64,000 nucleotides of DNA from Labrenzia sp. R4_2 (lineage in GTDB: Bacteria > Pseudomonadota > Alphaproteobacteria > Rhizobiales > Stappiaceae), in NCBI RefSeq assembly GCF_017743865.1, contig NZ_JAGHRJ010000005.1, positions 1 to 64,000 of the forward strand. Direction: 5' to 3'. Position numbers and translations under genes: made by a program. Every line of letters begins with the position of its first letter. Within the stretch, counting starts at the first letter, position 1. Under the pieces are notes generated by a model. That model was not told the DNA's origin and did no database searches. It was given only the letters and a program-made list of their open reading frames with translations. Positions 8,678 to 17,408 of this stretch are shown here, one piece after another.

Positions 8678-10945
8678 CTAAAGCGCAACATCCATTTCTT
8701 CGGCAAAGCGGGTCAAAAATGCCCGAATATCGCTATCGCGATGCCCAGGCTCCATTCTTGACAACAGCCGCGCGCTCAATCTGCCGGCATCCAGGGTCCG
8801 AAGCATGGCTTTGACGGGCCCCAAGGATGCGGGCGACATCGACAAGTTTCGATATCCGAGCCCAATCAGTGCCATGGCCGCCAACGGATTACCAGCCATT
8901 TCGCCGCACAGTGTCACCGGTACATGTGCTTTATCTGCCGCATCCACAATTTGTTTCAAGGCCCTCAGGAACGGAGGGCTTAAGGGATCGAAACGGTCTG
9001 CAACGCGGGTGTTGCCGCGGTCTACCGCGCAAAAGAACTGGAACAGATCGTTGGAGCCGACAGATATGAAGTCCACATGGCCCAGAAGTTCTTCAAGCTG
9101 GAACAGAAGGGATGGCACTTCCACCATCACTCCAAGACGGATGGTTTCCGGCACCGGGTGTCCGTGGCGGCGCAGGTGCTTCAGTTCTTTCTCGACCAAA
9201 CCGCGGGCCTGAAGGAATTCATCGACTTCCACGACCATTGGAAACATCAGTTTCAGATCACGCCCAGCCGCTGCGTGCAGCAGGGCCCGGATCTGCGTGC
9301 GCAGCAGGCCAGGCCGGTCGAGGCCGAGCCGCAGGGCGCGCCAGCCCATCGCCGGGTTTTCCTCCAAGATGGACCGGAGATACGGGAGAACCTTGTCGCC
9401 GCCAATATCGAGCGACCGGAACGTGACCGGCTTGCCGCCGGACGCATCCAGAATTTGCGTATATTGGGCTTGCTGATCCCGCATCCTGGGAAACGACGAG
9501 GCCACCATGAATTGGAGTTCTGTCCGAAACAGCCCAATCCCGGCTGCACCGGCCTCTTCCAGATGCGGCAGATCCACCAGGAGGCCCGCATTCATCTGAA
9601 GGGCGACTTCAACGCCGTCTTTGGTAACCGAGGGTTTGTTGCGCAGCCGCCGGTATTGAGCCTGTCGCCGGGCGCGGAAGCGGACTTTTTCTGCATACGC
9701 ATTTTCAAGATCCGCAGCCGGACGCAGATGAACCTCGCCCGTGTCCCCGTCAACGATAATTGCATCACCGCCATCGGCGAGGCTGACGATGTCATCTACC
9801 AAACCGACAGCTGGAATGCCGAGCGCTCTTGCGACAATTGTCACGTGGCTGGTTGGACCACCTTCTTCAAGAACGAGTCCCCTGATCCGGTCGCGGCCAT
9901 AATCCAATAGCTCGGCAGCGCCCATGTTCCGGCCGATGATGATGGCATCCTGCGGCAGCTCGTCGATCCCAGGGCCGTGCTCGCGGCCCATCAATTCACG
10001 GATCAACCGATGCGCAAGATCGTCAAGATCATGCAGGCGCTCGCGCAGGTACGGGTCTGTCTGCCGCAACATCCGGGCGCGCGTGTCGCTCTGCACCTTT
10101 TCAACGGCGGCTTCCGCCGTCAGACCGTTTCTGATCGCTTCTTCAATCTTCCGAATCCAGCCGCGGTCATATGCAAACATGCGATAGGCTTCGAGCACTT
10201 CGCGATGCTCGCCGGTCGCAGCGATTTCGCCGCTGGCCAAAAGGTCGTCAATCGATAGCCTCAGACGATTGATTGCACCGTCAAGCCGTTGCTTTTCCTT
10301 GTCGGCATCTTCTGAGATGAGATTGGTGACAACAACTCTGGGCTCATGGAGAACCACGTGCCCCAACCCGACACCTTCGGCCAAACCAACGCCTGACGAG
10401 GCGATCGGCCGGGACATATCCAACCCGGTTGCCTTCTGTGAAATCGCTTCAAGCTCTCCGGCCGCAACCATCTCCGCGATGACCATGGCTGTGGTCTGAA
10501 GGGCTTCGACCTCGTCTTCGAGATAGGTGCGGTGAGACTGGTTCTGGACAACGAGAACCCCAAGCGTCCGCCCTGCCCGCAAGATCGGCACGCCGAGGAA
10601 GGAATTGTAAGCTTCTTCCCCGGTTTCCGGCAAATAGGCGAAGCCGGGATGCGCACTTGCATTTGGGAGATTAAGGGGACGGGCCTCTGCCGCAATCAGA
10701 CCAACCAGGCCTTCCCCAACGCGCAATGAAGCATTGTGAACAGCTTCGCGCTTCAGGCCCTCGGTGGCGTAAAGTTCAAGAACCCCATCGGCACGCAGAA
10801 TATAAACGGAACACACTTCGGCAACGACGTTCGACGCGATCAAAACAACGATCTTGTCGAGACGCTCCTGCGCCTTGATGGGCTCCGCCATGACTTCCCG
10901 GAGCCGGCGGAGCAATAGGCGCGGTCCTGCTAGGTTGCTGCGCAT
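8678..10945 (-). CDS. ptsP: phosphoenolpyruvate-protein phosphotransferase PtsP (EI-Ntr)
   Basis: This is the first enzyme of the nitrogen phosphotransferase relay, passing phosphate from PEP to NPr and then EIIA-Ntr to regulate carbon, nitrogen and potassium balance. The 755 residues contain an N-terminal GAF domain (about 20-160) and an EI N domain. The phosphohistidine motif is GGPTSHVTIVARALGIPAV, and the PEP-binding TIM barrel has GLFRTELQFM and SVGSNDLFQF. The N-terminal GAF domain distinguishes it from sugar EI. It lies 69 bases downstream of lysC, an arrangement common in Hyphomicrobiales. Confidence 0.95.
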   Translation of the reverse strand: MRSNLAGPRLLLRRLREVMAEPIKAQERLDKIVVLIASNVVAEVCSVYILRADGVLELYATEGLKREAVHNASLRVGEGLVGLIAAEARPLNLPNASAHPGFAYLPETGEEAYNSFLGVPILRAGRTLGVLVVQNQSHRTYLEDEVEALQTTAMVIAEMVAAGELEAISQKATGLDMSRPIASSGVGLAEGVGLGHVVLHEPRVVVTNLISEDADKEKQRLDGAINRLRLSIDDLLASGEIAATGEHREVLEAYRMFAYDRGWIRKIEEAIRNGLTAEAAVEKVQSDTRARMLRQTDPYLRERLHDLDDLAHRLIRELMGREHGPGIDELPQDAIIIGRNMGAAELLDYGRDRIRGLVLEEGGPTSHVTIVARALGIPAVGLVDDIVSLADGGDAIIVDGDTGEVHLRPAADLENAYAEKVRFRARRQAQYRRLRNKPSVTKDGVEVALQMNAGLLVDLPHLEEAGAAGIGLFRTELQFMVASSFPRMRDQQAQYTQILDASGGKPVTFRSLDIGGDKVLPYLRSILEENPAMGWRALRLGLDRPGLLRTQIRALLHAAAGRDLKLMFPMVVEVDEFLQARGLVEKELKHLRRHGHPVPETIRLGVMVEVPSLLFQLEELLGHVDFISVGSNDLFQFFCAVDRGNTRVADRFDPLSPPFLRALKQIVDAADKAHVPVTLCGEMAGNPLAAMALIGLGYRNLSMSPASLGPVKAMLRTLDAGRLSARLLSRMEPGHRDSDIRAFLTRFAEEMDVAL

Positions 10946-11014
10946 TCCGCCCCCGAGTAATCCCGCTAAGCAAAAACCCGGTCTCGACTAGGCCGAAACC
11001 AGACTCACGGATTC

Positions 11015-12265
11015 TTATCCGTCCAACCCGTATAGCGAATGGAGAGTCCGGACTGCAAGTTCCGCATAGGCAGAATCGATAAGAACGGAAATCTTGATTT
11101 CCGAGGTCGTGATCGCGCGGATGTTGATGCCCTTGCTCGCCAAACCGCTAAAGCACTGGGCTGCGACGCCGGCATGAGACCGCATTCCAATGCCGATAAC
11201 GGACACTTTCACAACATCAGCAGCGCCCTCGAGGTTTTGGAAACCGATCTCATCGCGATTGTCTTCCAAAACTTTTTTCGCCCGAGCGAAATCCGCTTCA
11301 GGAACCGTGAACGTGATGTCAGTCGTCTTGCCATCGGGAGAGATGTTCTGAACGATCATGTCCACATTGATGCTGGCATCCGCCAATGGGCCGAAAACGG
11401 ATTGAGCGACCCCCGGCTTGTCCGCCACGTCACGGATAGAGATCTGAGCTTCGTCCTTGGCATATGCAATGCCGGTGACAACCTGCTGTTCCACGAGTTC
11501 ATCCTCGTCGCAAATAAGAGTACCTACCGGAAGGCCGTCCTGGCCAGTCTGCGGTGCATCCGGGTCATCAAAGCTTGACCGCACAAATGTGCGAACGCCG
11601 TGCACCATGGCCATTTCAACCGACCGCACCTGAAGAACCTTCGCGCCAAGAGACGCCATTTCGAGCATTTCTTCAAACGAGACGCGGTCAAGGCGTTGTG
11701 CCTGCGGGACGATCCGCGGGTCGGTCGTGTAGACCCCGTCAACATCTGTGTAGATATCACACCGGTCAGCCTTGATGGCCGCTGCGATCGCAACCGCACT
11801 GGTGTCAGAGCCGCCCCGGCCAAGCGTCGAAATCCGGTTGTCCGGCGAAATGCCCTGAAAGCCAGCGAGAACAGCCACCTGTCCTTGCTCAAGCCGCTCG
11901 GTCAAAAACGCACCATCGATCTCACGGATGCGCGCGGCACCGTGATTTTCGTCCGTCTTGATCGGAACCTGCCACCCCTGCCAAGAGCGTGCATTGACGC
12001 CCATGTCCTGCAGGACAATGGCCAGGAGGCCAGAAGTCACCTGTTCGCCTGAAGCAACGACCGCGTCATACTCGCGGGCATCATGCAGCGGTGAAGCGTC
12101 ACGGCAGAACTGAACCAGCTTGTTGGTCTGCCCGGACATTGCTGAAACAACAACAGCGACCTGGTGACCTGCGTCCACTTCCCGTTTGACGTGGCGTGCG
12201 ACATTGCGGATGCGATCGAGGTCAGCAACCGATGTCCCGCCAAATTTTAAAACCAGTCGGGCCAT
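11015..12265 (-). CDS. lysC: aspartate kinase
   Basis: Aspartate kinase phosphorylates aspartate in the first step of lysine, threonine and methionine synthesis. The 416-residue protein starts MARLVLKFGGTSV with the kinase motif KFGGTS at residues 7-12. It has the GRGGSDTSAVA segment and two C-terminal ACT domains that would sense lysine and threonine. It is a monofunctional type without a homoserine dehydrogenase fusion. It heads the leftward lysC-ptsP-prfA-prmC block and is divergent from ubiG across about 190 bases, which should hold both promoters. Confidence 0.96.
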   Translation of the reverse strand: MARLVLKFGGTSVADLDRIRNVARHVKREVDAGHQVAVVVSAMSGQTNKLVQFCRDASPLHDAREYDAVVASGEQVTSGLLAIVLQDMGVNARSWQGWQVPIKTDENHGAARIREIDGAFLTERLEQGQVAVLAGFQGISPDNRISTLGRGGSDTSAVAIAAAIKADRCDIYTDVDGVYTTDPRIVPQAQRLDRVSFEEMLEMASLGAKVLQVRSVEMAMVHGVRTFVRSSFDDPDAPQTGQDGLPVGTLICDEDELVEQQVVTGIAYAKDEAQISIRDVADKPGVAQSVFGPLADASINVDMIVQNISPDGKTTDITFTVPEADFARAKKVLEDNRDEIGFQNLEGAADVVKVSVIGIGMRSHAGVAAQCFSGLASKGINIRAITTSEIKISVLIDSAYAELAVRTLHSLYGLDG

Positions 12266-12456
12266 ACCACTCGTATTCTAGTTATGACTTCCCGGGGCGC
12301 CGGTCGCGCCTGTTGGATCGGCGGACATGCATACAGGGTGCGTCGCGATGCTGCAACAGGTTGGCTTGACAAATAGGCTGCGACCTTGGAACGACAGAGA
12401 ACACTTTTGAAATATACGGAGTGGCGCTCCCCGCCACTCCGATGAAGGGTCTTCAG

Positions 12457-13218
12457 ATGACAAGTACGGCACAAAAAACCAACGGAACGATCGACAGTGA
12501 TGAAGTTGCCCGGTTTTCAGCGTTGGCCGATCAATGGTGGGATCCGACCGGCAAGTTCAAACCACTGCACAAATTCAACCCGGTACGGCTGTCCTACATC
12601 AAACAGGAGGTCTGCCGTCAATTCGACCGAGATCCAAACTCTCCGGACGCGTTTAAGGGCCTAAGGTTTCTGGACATCGGATGTGGCGGAGGCCTCTTGA
12701 GCGAACCGATGGCCCGGCTCGGAGCCGATGTCGTCGGCGCAGATGCCTCTGAAACCAACATTGAGGTTGCCAAACTCCACATGCAATCCTCGGGCTTGGA
12801 CATCGACTACCGCGCCGAAACAGCGGAAGCGCTGGCCGAGGCCGGCGAAACATTCGACGTCGTTCTGAACATGGAAGTCGTTGAACACGTCGCCGATGTC
12901 CCGCTTTTCTTGAACGCGACGAGCCAGATGGTCCGCCCAGGTGGCCTCATGTTCGTTGCGACAATCAACCGGACTTTAAAGGCTTATGCTCTGGCGATTG
13001 TGGGGGCGGAGTACGTTTTGCGTTGGCTGCCAAAGGGCACACATTCCTACGAAAAACTGGTCAAACCGTCTGAAATCGAATCTCCTCTCAACGCAGCAGG
13101 CCTGACCATCATTGACCGGTCCGGTGTGAGTTTTAACCCCATCACCGACACCTGGGCCCGTTCGCGCGACATGGACGTCAACTACATGCTACTTGCAGAA
13201 CGGTCCAAGGCATCCTGA
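12457..13218 (+). CDS. ubiG: ubiquinone biosynthesis O-methyltransferase UbiG
   Basis: UbiG carries out both O-methylations of ubiquinone synthesis at the inner face of the membrane. The 253-residue protein has the family N-terminus [19 protein letters not shown], the SAM motif [19 protein letters not shown], and the later [11 protein letters not shown] segment. I chose ATG 12457 because AAGGGT lies six bases upstream; an ATG at 12442 is the alternative. Its stop overlaps the next start by one base (TGATG), so the hydrolase gene is translationally coupled. Confidence 0.96.
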   Translation: MTSTAQKTNGTIDSDEVARFSALADQWWDPTGKFKPLHKFNPVRLSYIKQEVCRQFDRDPNSPDAFKGLRFLDIGCGGGLLSEPMARLGADVVGADASETNIEVAKLHMQSSGLDIDYRAETAEALAEAGETFDVVLNMEVVEHVADVPLFLNATSQMVRPGGLMFVATINRTLKAYALAIVGAEYVLRWLPKGTHSYEKLVKPSEIESPLNAAGLTIIDRSGVSFNPITDTWARSRDMDVNYMLLAERSKAS

Positions 13219-13913
13219 TGAGCGATCCGATTCTGTTTGTCCCGGGACTTCTGTGCACCGAAGCCCTGTACGCACCACAGATCGTTGCGTTCGCGGACCG
13301 CCCGATCATGGTTGCCAATCACCGCGAGCATGACAGGATTGAAGCGATCGCGGCCGACATCTTGAAACAAGCGCCTGACCGGTTCTCTCTGATTGGCCTG
13401 TCCATGGGCGGTTATATCGCTATGGAAATCATGCGCGAGGCACCAGAGCGGGTCGGCAAGCTCGCGCTGCTGGATACGAATGCGCGTGCGGATACTCCGG
13501 AACAAACAGAGCGGCGCGAGTTCCTGATCAGACTGGCTAGGGAACGGAGCTTTGAAAAGGTTCCTGAACTGCTCTTTCCCGGATTTGTCCACGAGAGACG
13601 GCAAGACGACCACGATCTCAAACAAATCGTTGTCGAGATGGCATCAGACACTGGTCCAGAAGCCTTTATTCGCCAACAGACAGCGCTGATCCATCGACCC
13701 GATGCACGGCCACGGCTTCATGAGATATCCTGTCCTTCGCTCGTTCTGGTCGGAGATGGCGATACCCTGACGCCTCCTGAGCTAGCGCAAGAGATACACT
13801 CGCTCATTCCAAATAGCAGTCTGGCCATTATCAAAGATAGCGGCCATCTTTCCACGTTGGAAAAACCGGATGAAGTGACCGGCGCACTGCGCAACTTCTT
13901 GAACGATGCCTGA
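13218..13913 (+). CDS. alpha/beta hydrolase
   Basis: This is a 231-residue alpha/beta-fold hydrolase with the nucleophile elbow GLSMGG, a C-terminal acid region (LVGDGDTLTPPE) and the catalytic histidine in KDSGHLSTLE. The substrate is unknown. The one-base stop/start overlap with ubiG suggests co-expression, but an actual role in ubiquinone synthesis cannot be inferred. It lacks a signal peptide and should be cytoplasmic. Confidence 0.85.
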   Translation: MSDPILFVPGLLCTEALYAPQIVAFADRPIMVANHREHDRIEAIAADILKQAPDRFSLIGLSMGGYIAMEIMREAPERVGKLALLDTNARADTPEQTERREFLIRLARERSFEKVPELLFPGFVHERRQDDHDLKQIVVEMASDTGPEAFIRQQTALIHRPDARPRLHEISCPSLVLVGDGDTLTPPELAQEIHSLIPNSSLAIIKDSGHLSTLEKPDEVTGALRNFLNDA

Positions 13914-13961
13914 GAACCAGTTCTGGCCTTCGCTCAGTGTCCAAAATGCCGCAGTGAAAAA

Positions 13962-13975
13962 TTGACCTGCATCAA
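13962..13975. promoter_or_regulatory. FNR/FixK-type box upstream of the phasin gene
   Basis: TTGACCTGCATCAA matches the FNR/FixK dyad TTGA-N6-TCAA exactly and the FnrL consensus TTGAT-N4-ATCAA with one mismatch. It lies about 143 bases before the phasin start in a non-coding gap. It suggests oxygen-responsive control; this is a pattern match only. Confidence 0.4.
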
Positions 13976-14053
13976 AGTTAGGCCGCATATCTGCCGTAAG
14001 GTCAAAAAATGTTTTGGCGCTGCTCAGATTGCAGTGTCCACGAACCGGAACTG

Positions 14054-14084
14054 ACGCCGGCTTAAAAATTCCCCCCGCCGGCGT
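14054..14084. repeat. 8-bp inverted repeat just before the phasin gene
   Basis: ACGCCGGC (14054-14061) and GCCGGCGT (14077-14084) are perfect inverted copies with 15 bases between them, ending about 33 bases before the phasin ATG. A looser dyad, CTGC-N7-GCAG, lies at 14020-14034. Either could be an operator or a leader hairpin. Confidence 0.4.
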
Positions 14085-14117
14085 TCGCGGAACAGCCATT
14101 TTGAAGCGGAGGGTCCA

Positions 14118-14612
14118 ATGCCAACCAAACGTAATACGACAAGTTTCGATCTCACCGGCATGATGCCGGAATGGCCAATGCCCGCGTTTTCCAACTGGGC
14201 GTTCGCCGAACGCGAAGACCGTATGGAAGCCAAGGCCGTCGCCAGTTTCCAGAAAATGGGAGAAACCATGTGGACACATGCCGGAAAGGCATTCGAAGAC
14301 CATATGGATTTCGTAAACCACCGGTTTCATGAAGATTTTGAGTGTGCGAAATCGCTCAGCCAGTGCACGGCACCAGAGGAAACCTTTGCCACACTGCAGG
14401 CTTTCTATTCAAAAATGACCAGCGAGTATCAGGCGCACTTTGAGAAGCAAGCCGCTTTGATGCGCGAGAGCTTCACCGAGAACGCTGCAGCCGCGGAAGA
14501 ATTGAACGAAACAGCGATGGAGACCGTGAGCGAACTCAGCAAGGCGGTCGAAGAAAGCATGCAGGAAGTCGAGAAACCGAAAGCACGCCGGAAGACAGCT
14601 GCAACGTCATAA
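14118..14612 (+). CDS. phasin family protein
   Basis: Phasins coat polyhydroxyalkanoate granules and control their size and number. The 164-residue protein is almost wholly helical, with amphipathic heptad-rich stretches (about residues 45-145) and a lysine/arginine-rich tail, KPKARRKTAATS. This is typical of alphaproteobacterial phasins. GGAGGG precedes the ATG. An FNR/FixK-like dyad and two other inverted repeats lie in the 200-base gap upstream. No PHA synthase or PhaR gene is in the window, so the granule link rests on family resemblance. Confidence 0.75.
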   Translation: MPTKRNTTSFDLTGMMPEWPMPAFSNWAFAEREDRMEAKAVASFQKMGETMWTHAGKAFEDHMDFVNHRFHEDFECAKSLSQCTAPEETFATLQAFYSKMTSEYQAHFEKQAALMRESFTENAAAAEELNETAMETVSELSKAVEESMQEVEKPKARRKTAATS

Positions 14613-14622
14613 AGAGGATTCG

Positions 14623-14651
14623 GAGAGGTTCAGCGCGACAGCTGCCTCTCC
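14623..14651 (+). terminator. hairpin after the phasin gene
   Basis: GGAGAGG (14623-14629) pairs with CCTCTCC (14645-14651), and inside it CAGC pairs with GCTG. It begins ten bases after the phasin stop. There is no T tract, so it may be a processing or stabilising structure instead of a classic terminator. Confidence 0.45.
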
Positions 14652-14690
14652 ACCTTTGACGGCCACGGTGTTTTGCGACCGGCAGCTTTG

Positions 14691-15224
14691 TCAATTCTTG
14701 TCGTCAGGCAACTCAGGCAGAGGAAGAACAGAGATTCCTTCGTCGATAAGGTCCATCGCTTCTTTCGGTGAGGTTTCACCGTAGATATTTCGTTCTTCCG
14801 CTTCGCCGTAGTGGATCTTGCGGGCCTCAGAGGCAAAAGAAGATCCAACATTTTCAGAATTTTCTGTCATTTTGGCACGCACCAGCCGCAATGCCTCTAC
14901 AATCTCTTTCTGACGCACATCATTGGGCATGAGTGCAGAAGCTTGCGGTTTGACGTCACTGGCAGAAGCTGGAACCTGTGGGCTGGATGCTGGCGCGGCG
15001 GTAGGAGGAGGCGGCGCAGTTTCAGTGATATCAGGAACCGCCATGGCGTCCTTTTTCCGCGACGTCGACACAGCAGGCGCCATCAAACCCTTCTTGACAT
15101 CTGTGCTGTTACAGACCGGGCATGTCACAAGGCCACGGCCGCATTGCATTTCAAAGTCTTCCGAATTACGGAACCAGCCTTCAAACCTGTGCGGCGCATC
15201 GCAAACAAGCGTGTATTTAATCAC
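14691..15224 (-). CDS. DUF1178 family protein with zinc-ribbon-like cysteines
   Basis: This 177-residue DUF1178 protein begins IKYTLVCDAPHRFEGWF and carries four N-terminal cysteines (the VCD one, one in MQCGRG, and the CPVC pair) that could form a FmdB-like zinc ribbon. A proline/alanine-rich linker follows, then a conserved C-terminal helical part (about residues 105-165). Its function is unknown. The start is GTG, and its GTGA overlaps the stop of the upstream nitrilase-like gene by four bases, so the two are translationally coupled. The pairing with a deaminated-glutathione amidase-like enzyme and a glutaredoxin hints at thiol or metal homeostasis, which is inference. Confidence 0.85.
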   Translation of the reverse strand: MIKYTLVCDAPHRFEGWFRNSEDFEMQCGRGLVTCPVCNSTDVKKGLMAPAVSTSRKKDAMAVPDITETAPPPPTAAPASSPQVPASASDVKPQASALMPNDVRQKEIVEALRLVRAKMTENSENVGSSFASEARKIHYGEAEERNIYGETSPKEAMDLIDEGISVLPLPELPDDKN

Positions 15225-16075
15225 GCAGGTATCTCCTTCAGACCATGGGCAATACGAGACGCGAATGCCCGCTCGTTTGCGATGGCGGGAATGCGCGCCC
15301 TTGCCTTGGCAACATTCTCAGTCTCAATAGCCGCGACGATGAAATCCGGCTCATCATGTTCCAGCTCGGCAATGACCTTTCCCCACGGGTCGACCATCAG
15401 GCTGTGGCCGTAGGTCTCACGGCCGTCTTCATGGACACCACCTTGGGCCGCGGAGATCATGTAGGCTCCGTTTTCGATTGCGCGGGCGCGCTGTAGCACA
15501 TGCCAGTGCGCTTCACCAGTCTGCCGAGTGAAAGCTGCCGGTGCGGTCAGGATCTCCGCACCGCGCCGTGCTTGTTCACGAAAGACGGCTGGGAAACGAA
15601 CATCGTAACACACAGCCATGCCAACACGCCCAAAGGGCGCATCCGTCAATATCGTTTCCTGACCCGGGTCATAAGTTGCCGACTCTCGCCAGCTCTCGCC
15701 ATTTGGCAGATCGACATCGAACATGTGTATCTTGTCATAGGACGCTTGAATTGCGCCATCTGTGCCAATGAAAAAAGCCCGGTTGGCGACTTTGCCGCTG
15801 TCTTTCATGACAGCCAACGAACCGAGATGAAGATACACATTGAGCTCTGAGGCTACCCGTTGCGCCATCTTCAAGAATGGATCGGCAGTGCCAGACCCGA
15901 TCCGTTCCATCAGCTCTTCGCGGCTGCGGACCAGAACATTCGACATTTCCGGTGTCTGGATATAGATCGCTCCAGCCTCGGCCGCTTGCCGGATCAACTG
16001 TTCCGCAACACTTGCATTTTGCTCAATGGATTTACCGCTGCGCAGTTGAATACACGCCGCTTTGAAGGTGGCCAT
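15221..16075 (-). CDS. carbon-nitrogen hydrolase (Nit1-like, probable deaminated glutathione amidase)
   Basis: This 284-residue nitrilase-superfamily amidase has the complete catalytic triad: Glu in QTPEMSN, Lys in SYDKIHMFDVD, and Cys in AVCYDVRFPAVFR. The KIHMFD and CYDVRFP contexts are typical of the Nit1/NitFhit branch, whose characterised members hydrolyse deaminated glutathione. The downstream gene overlaps it and grxC lies 42 bases upstream, so it sits in a glutathione-related transcription unit. Substrate identity is inferred from the branch, not shown. Confidence 0.85.
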   Translation of the reverse strand: MATFKAACIQLRSGKSIEQNASVAEQLIRQAAEAGAIYIQTPEMSNVLVRSREELMERIGSGTADPFLKMAQRVASELNVYLHLGSLAVMKDSGKVANRAFFIGTDGAIQASYDKIHMFDVDLPNGESWRESATYDPGQETILTDAPFGRVGMAVCYDVRFPAVFREQARRGAEILTAPAAFTRQTGEAHWHVLQRARAIENGAYMISAAQGGVHEDGRETYGHSLMVDPWGKVIAELEHDEPDFIVAAIETENVAKARARIPAIANERAFASRIAHGLKEIPA

Positions 16076-16117
16076 TTCTTCATCCTCAAAAGGAAATCGT
16101 TTTGAGCTCCCTCAGAA

Positions 16118-16375
16118 TTACGAAGCGAGCAACTGATCCAGTTTGCCTGCACGGTCAAGGTCATGCAAATCATCACACCCACCAACGTGTTTTGATCCGA
16201 TGAAAATCTGCGGGAAAGTGGACCGACCATTGGCCTTTTGCACCATCTCTTGGCGCAGTTTTGGGTCAAAGGTCGCGTCATGCTCGGTGAACGAAACACC
16301 CTTCTTTTCCAGAAGGCGCTTTGCAGCCGTACAGAACCCACAGAGTTGCCGTGTGTAAATCGTGACGTCAGACAT
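16118..16375 (-). CDS. grxC: glutaredoxin 3
   Basis: GrxC reduces disulfides and mixed disulfides with glutathione. The 85-residue protein has a single thioredoxin-like fold with the dithiol active site C12-G-F-C15, where CPYC is more common. It also has the cis-proline loop STFPQIFIG and the glutathione-binding GGCDDL motif. It lies between comF and the nitrilase-like gene on the same strand. Confidence 0.95.
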   Translation of the reverse strand: MSDVTIYTRQLCGFCTAAKRLLEKKGVSFTEHDATFDPKLRQEMVQKANGRSTFPQIFIGSKHVGGCDDLHDLDRAGKLDQLLAS

Positions 16376-16488
16376 TCCTGATTTCCTTTTCTCGCACAGT
16401 AGATCGTCTCCATAGTGCGCAATGGAAGTTGCTTGCAGCGGTATATGCGTTTGATAGCCCGAAAACTCAAGAATTTCGGGCGACTTGC

Positions 16489-17265
16489 TTAATCAGGACG
16501 GTCAACGTCTTCGTGATTGGCAGGATCTGCCAAGGCAAAAGTCAGGACATCGACGGTACTTGCACCTGCAGATTTCAGCACTTTTGTGCACGCGCGCACT
16601 GTGGACCCTGTCGTGTAAACATCGTCGACGAGAACCACACGTCGCCCAGCGAGCTTTTGCAGTTGATTGTCCGGCACTTGAAAGGCCCGCCGCACGTTGC
16701 GCTTGCGCGCCTTTGCAGGAAGCCCGACTTGTTGCTGCGTCCGCCTCGTCCGCTTAAATATGAACGGGGCATAGTCTGCGCCTGAGATGTTCGCAACAAC
16801 ACGTGCAAGATCCGCGGCTTGATTGAACCGGCGCTGCCAAAGGCGCGTCCAATGGAGCGGCACTGGGATGACCAGGCTATCACCCAAAAATTCAGCACCT
16901 GAACGCGCCATCCATGTGCCCATAGCCTCCGCCAATTCTCTGCGCCGAGCAAACTTTAGCGCTAAAACCAGATCCTTTGCCGGCCCTGTGTAGAAGGCGA
17001 CAGCTCTCAAACGATCAAATTCAGGCGGGTCGGCGATGGCTCGCGGGCTCAGTGCATTTTCGCCGACATCGTGGGTGAACGGTGTTCCCATTCTCTGACA
17101 CCAAGGCCGTTCTAAAAATCGGACTTGTTGCCAGCAGCTGCCACACAAGCCGAGACCGCTGGCAACACCGCACTCACAACAGGGGCAGCGCCTTGGCAAT
17201 AAGGCATCAAGAAGGTAACCCCCGGCTGTCATCGCAGGCAAAGACACAAAGGATTTGAACGTCAT
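16489..17265 (-). CDS. comF: ComF family protein (double zinc ribbon, phosphoribosyltransferase-like)
   Basis: This 258-residue member of the ComF/GntX family is linked in other bacteria to DNA uptake or use of DNA as a nutrient. N-terminal cysteines (RRCPCCECG and LCGSCW) form the zinc-ribbon part. The C-terminal phosphoribosyltransferase-type domain carries VVLVDDVYTTGSTV, the PRPP-binding loop. I chose the start MTFKSFV because GAGGT lies just upstream; the frame extends 13 codons further. No other competence genes are present here. Confidence 0.9.
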   Translation of the reverse strand: MTFKSFVSLPAMTAGGYLLDALLPRRCPCCECGVASGLGLCGSCWQQVRFLERPWCQRMGTPFTHDVGENALSPRAIADPPEFDRLRAVAFYTGPAKDLVLALKFARRRELAEAMGTWMARSGAEFLGDSLVIPVPLHWTRLWQRRFNQAADLARVVANISGADYAPFIFKRTRRTQQQVGLPAKARKRNVRRAFQVPDNQLQKLAGRRVVLVDDVYTTGSTVRACTKVLKSAGASTVDVLTFALADPANHEDVDRPD

Positions 17266-17408
17266 ACGCACCTCACACACCCAAAGAGTGTGCACAAGGC
17301 CCACAGCAACACAAGATGCAATCAGACTACTGAGACTGTCAGATGGTTTTGACGCATCTTTGCAATTGACTTATGTCGACGGCAAGAAAGTACAGGAAGG
17401 CAAAATCC

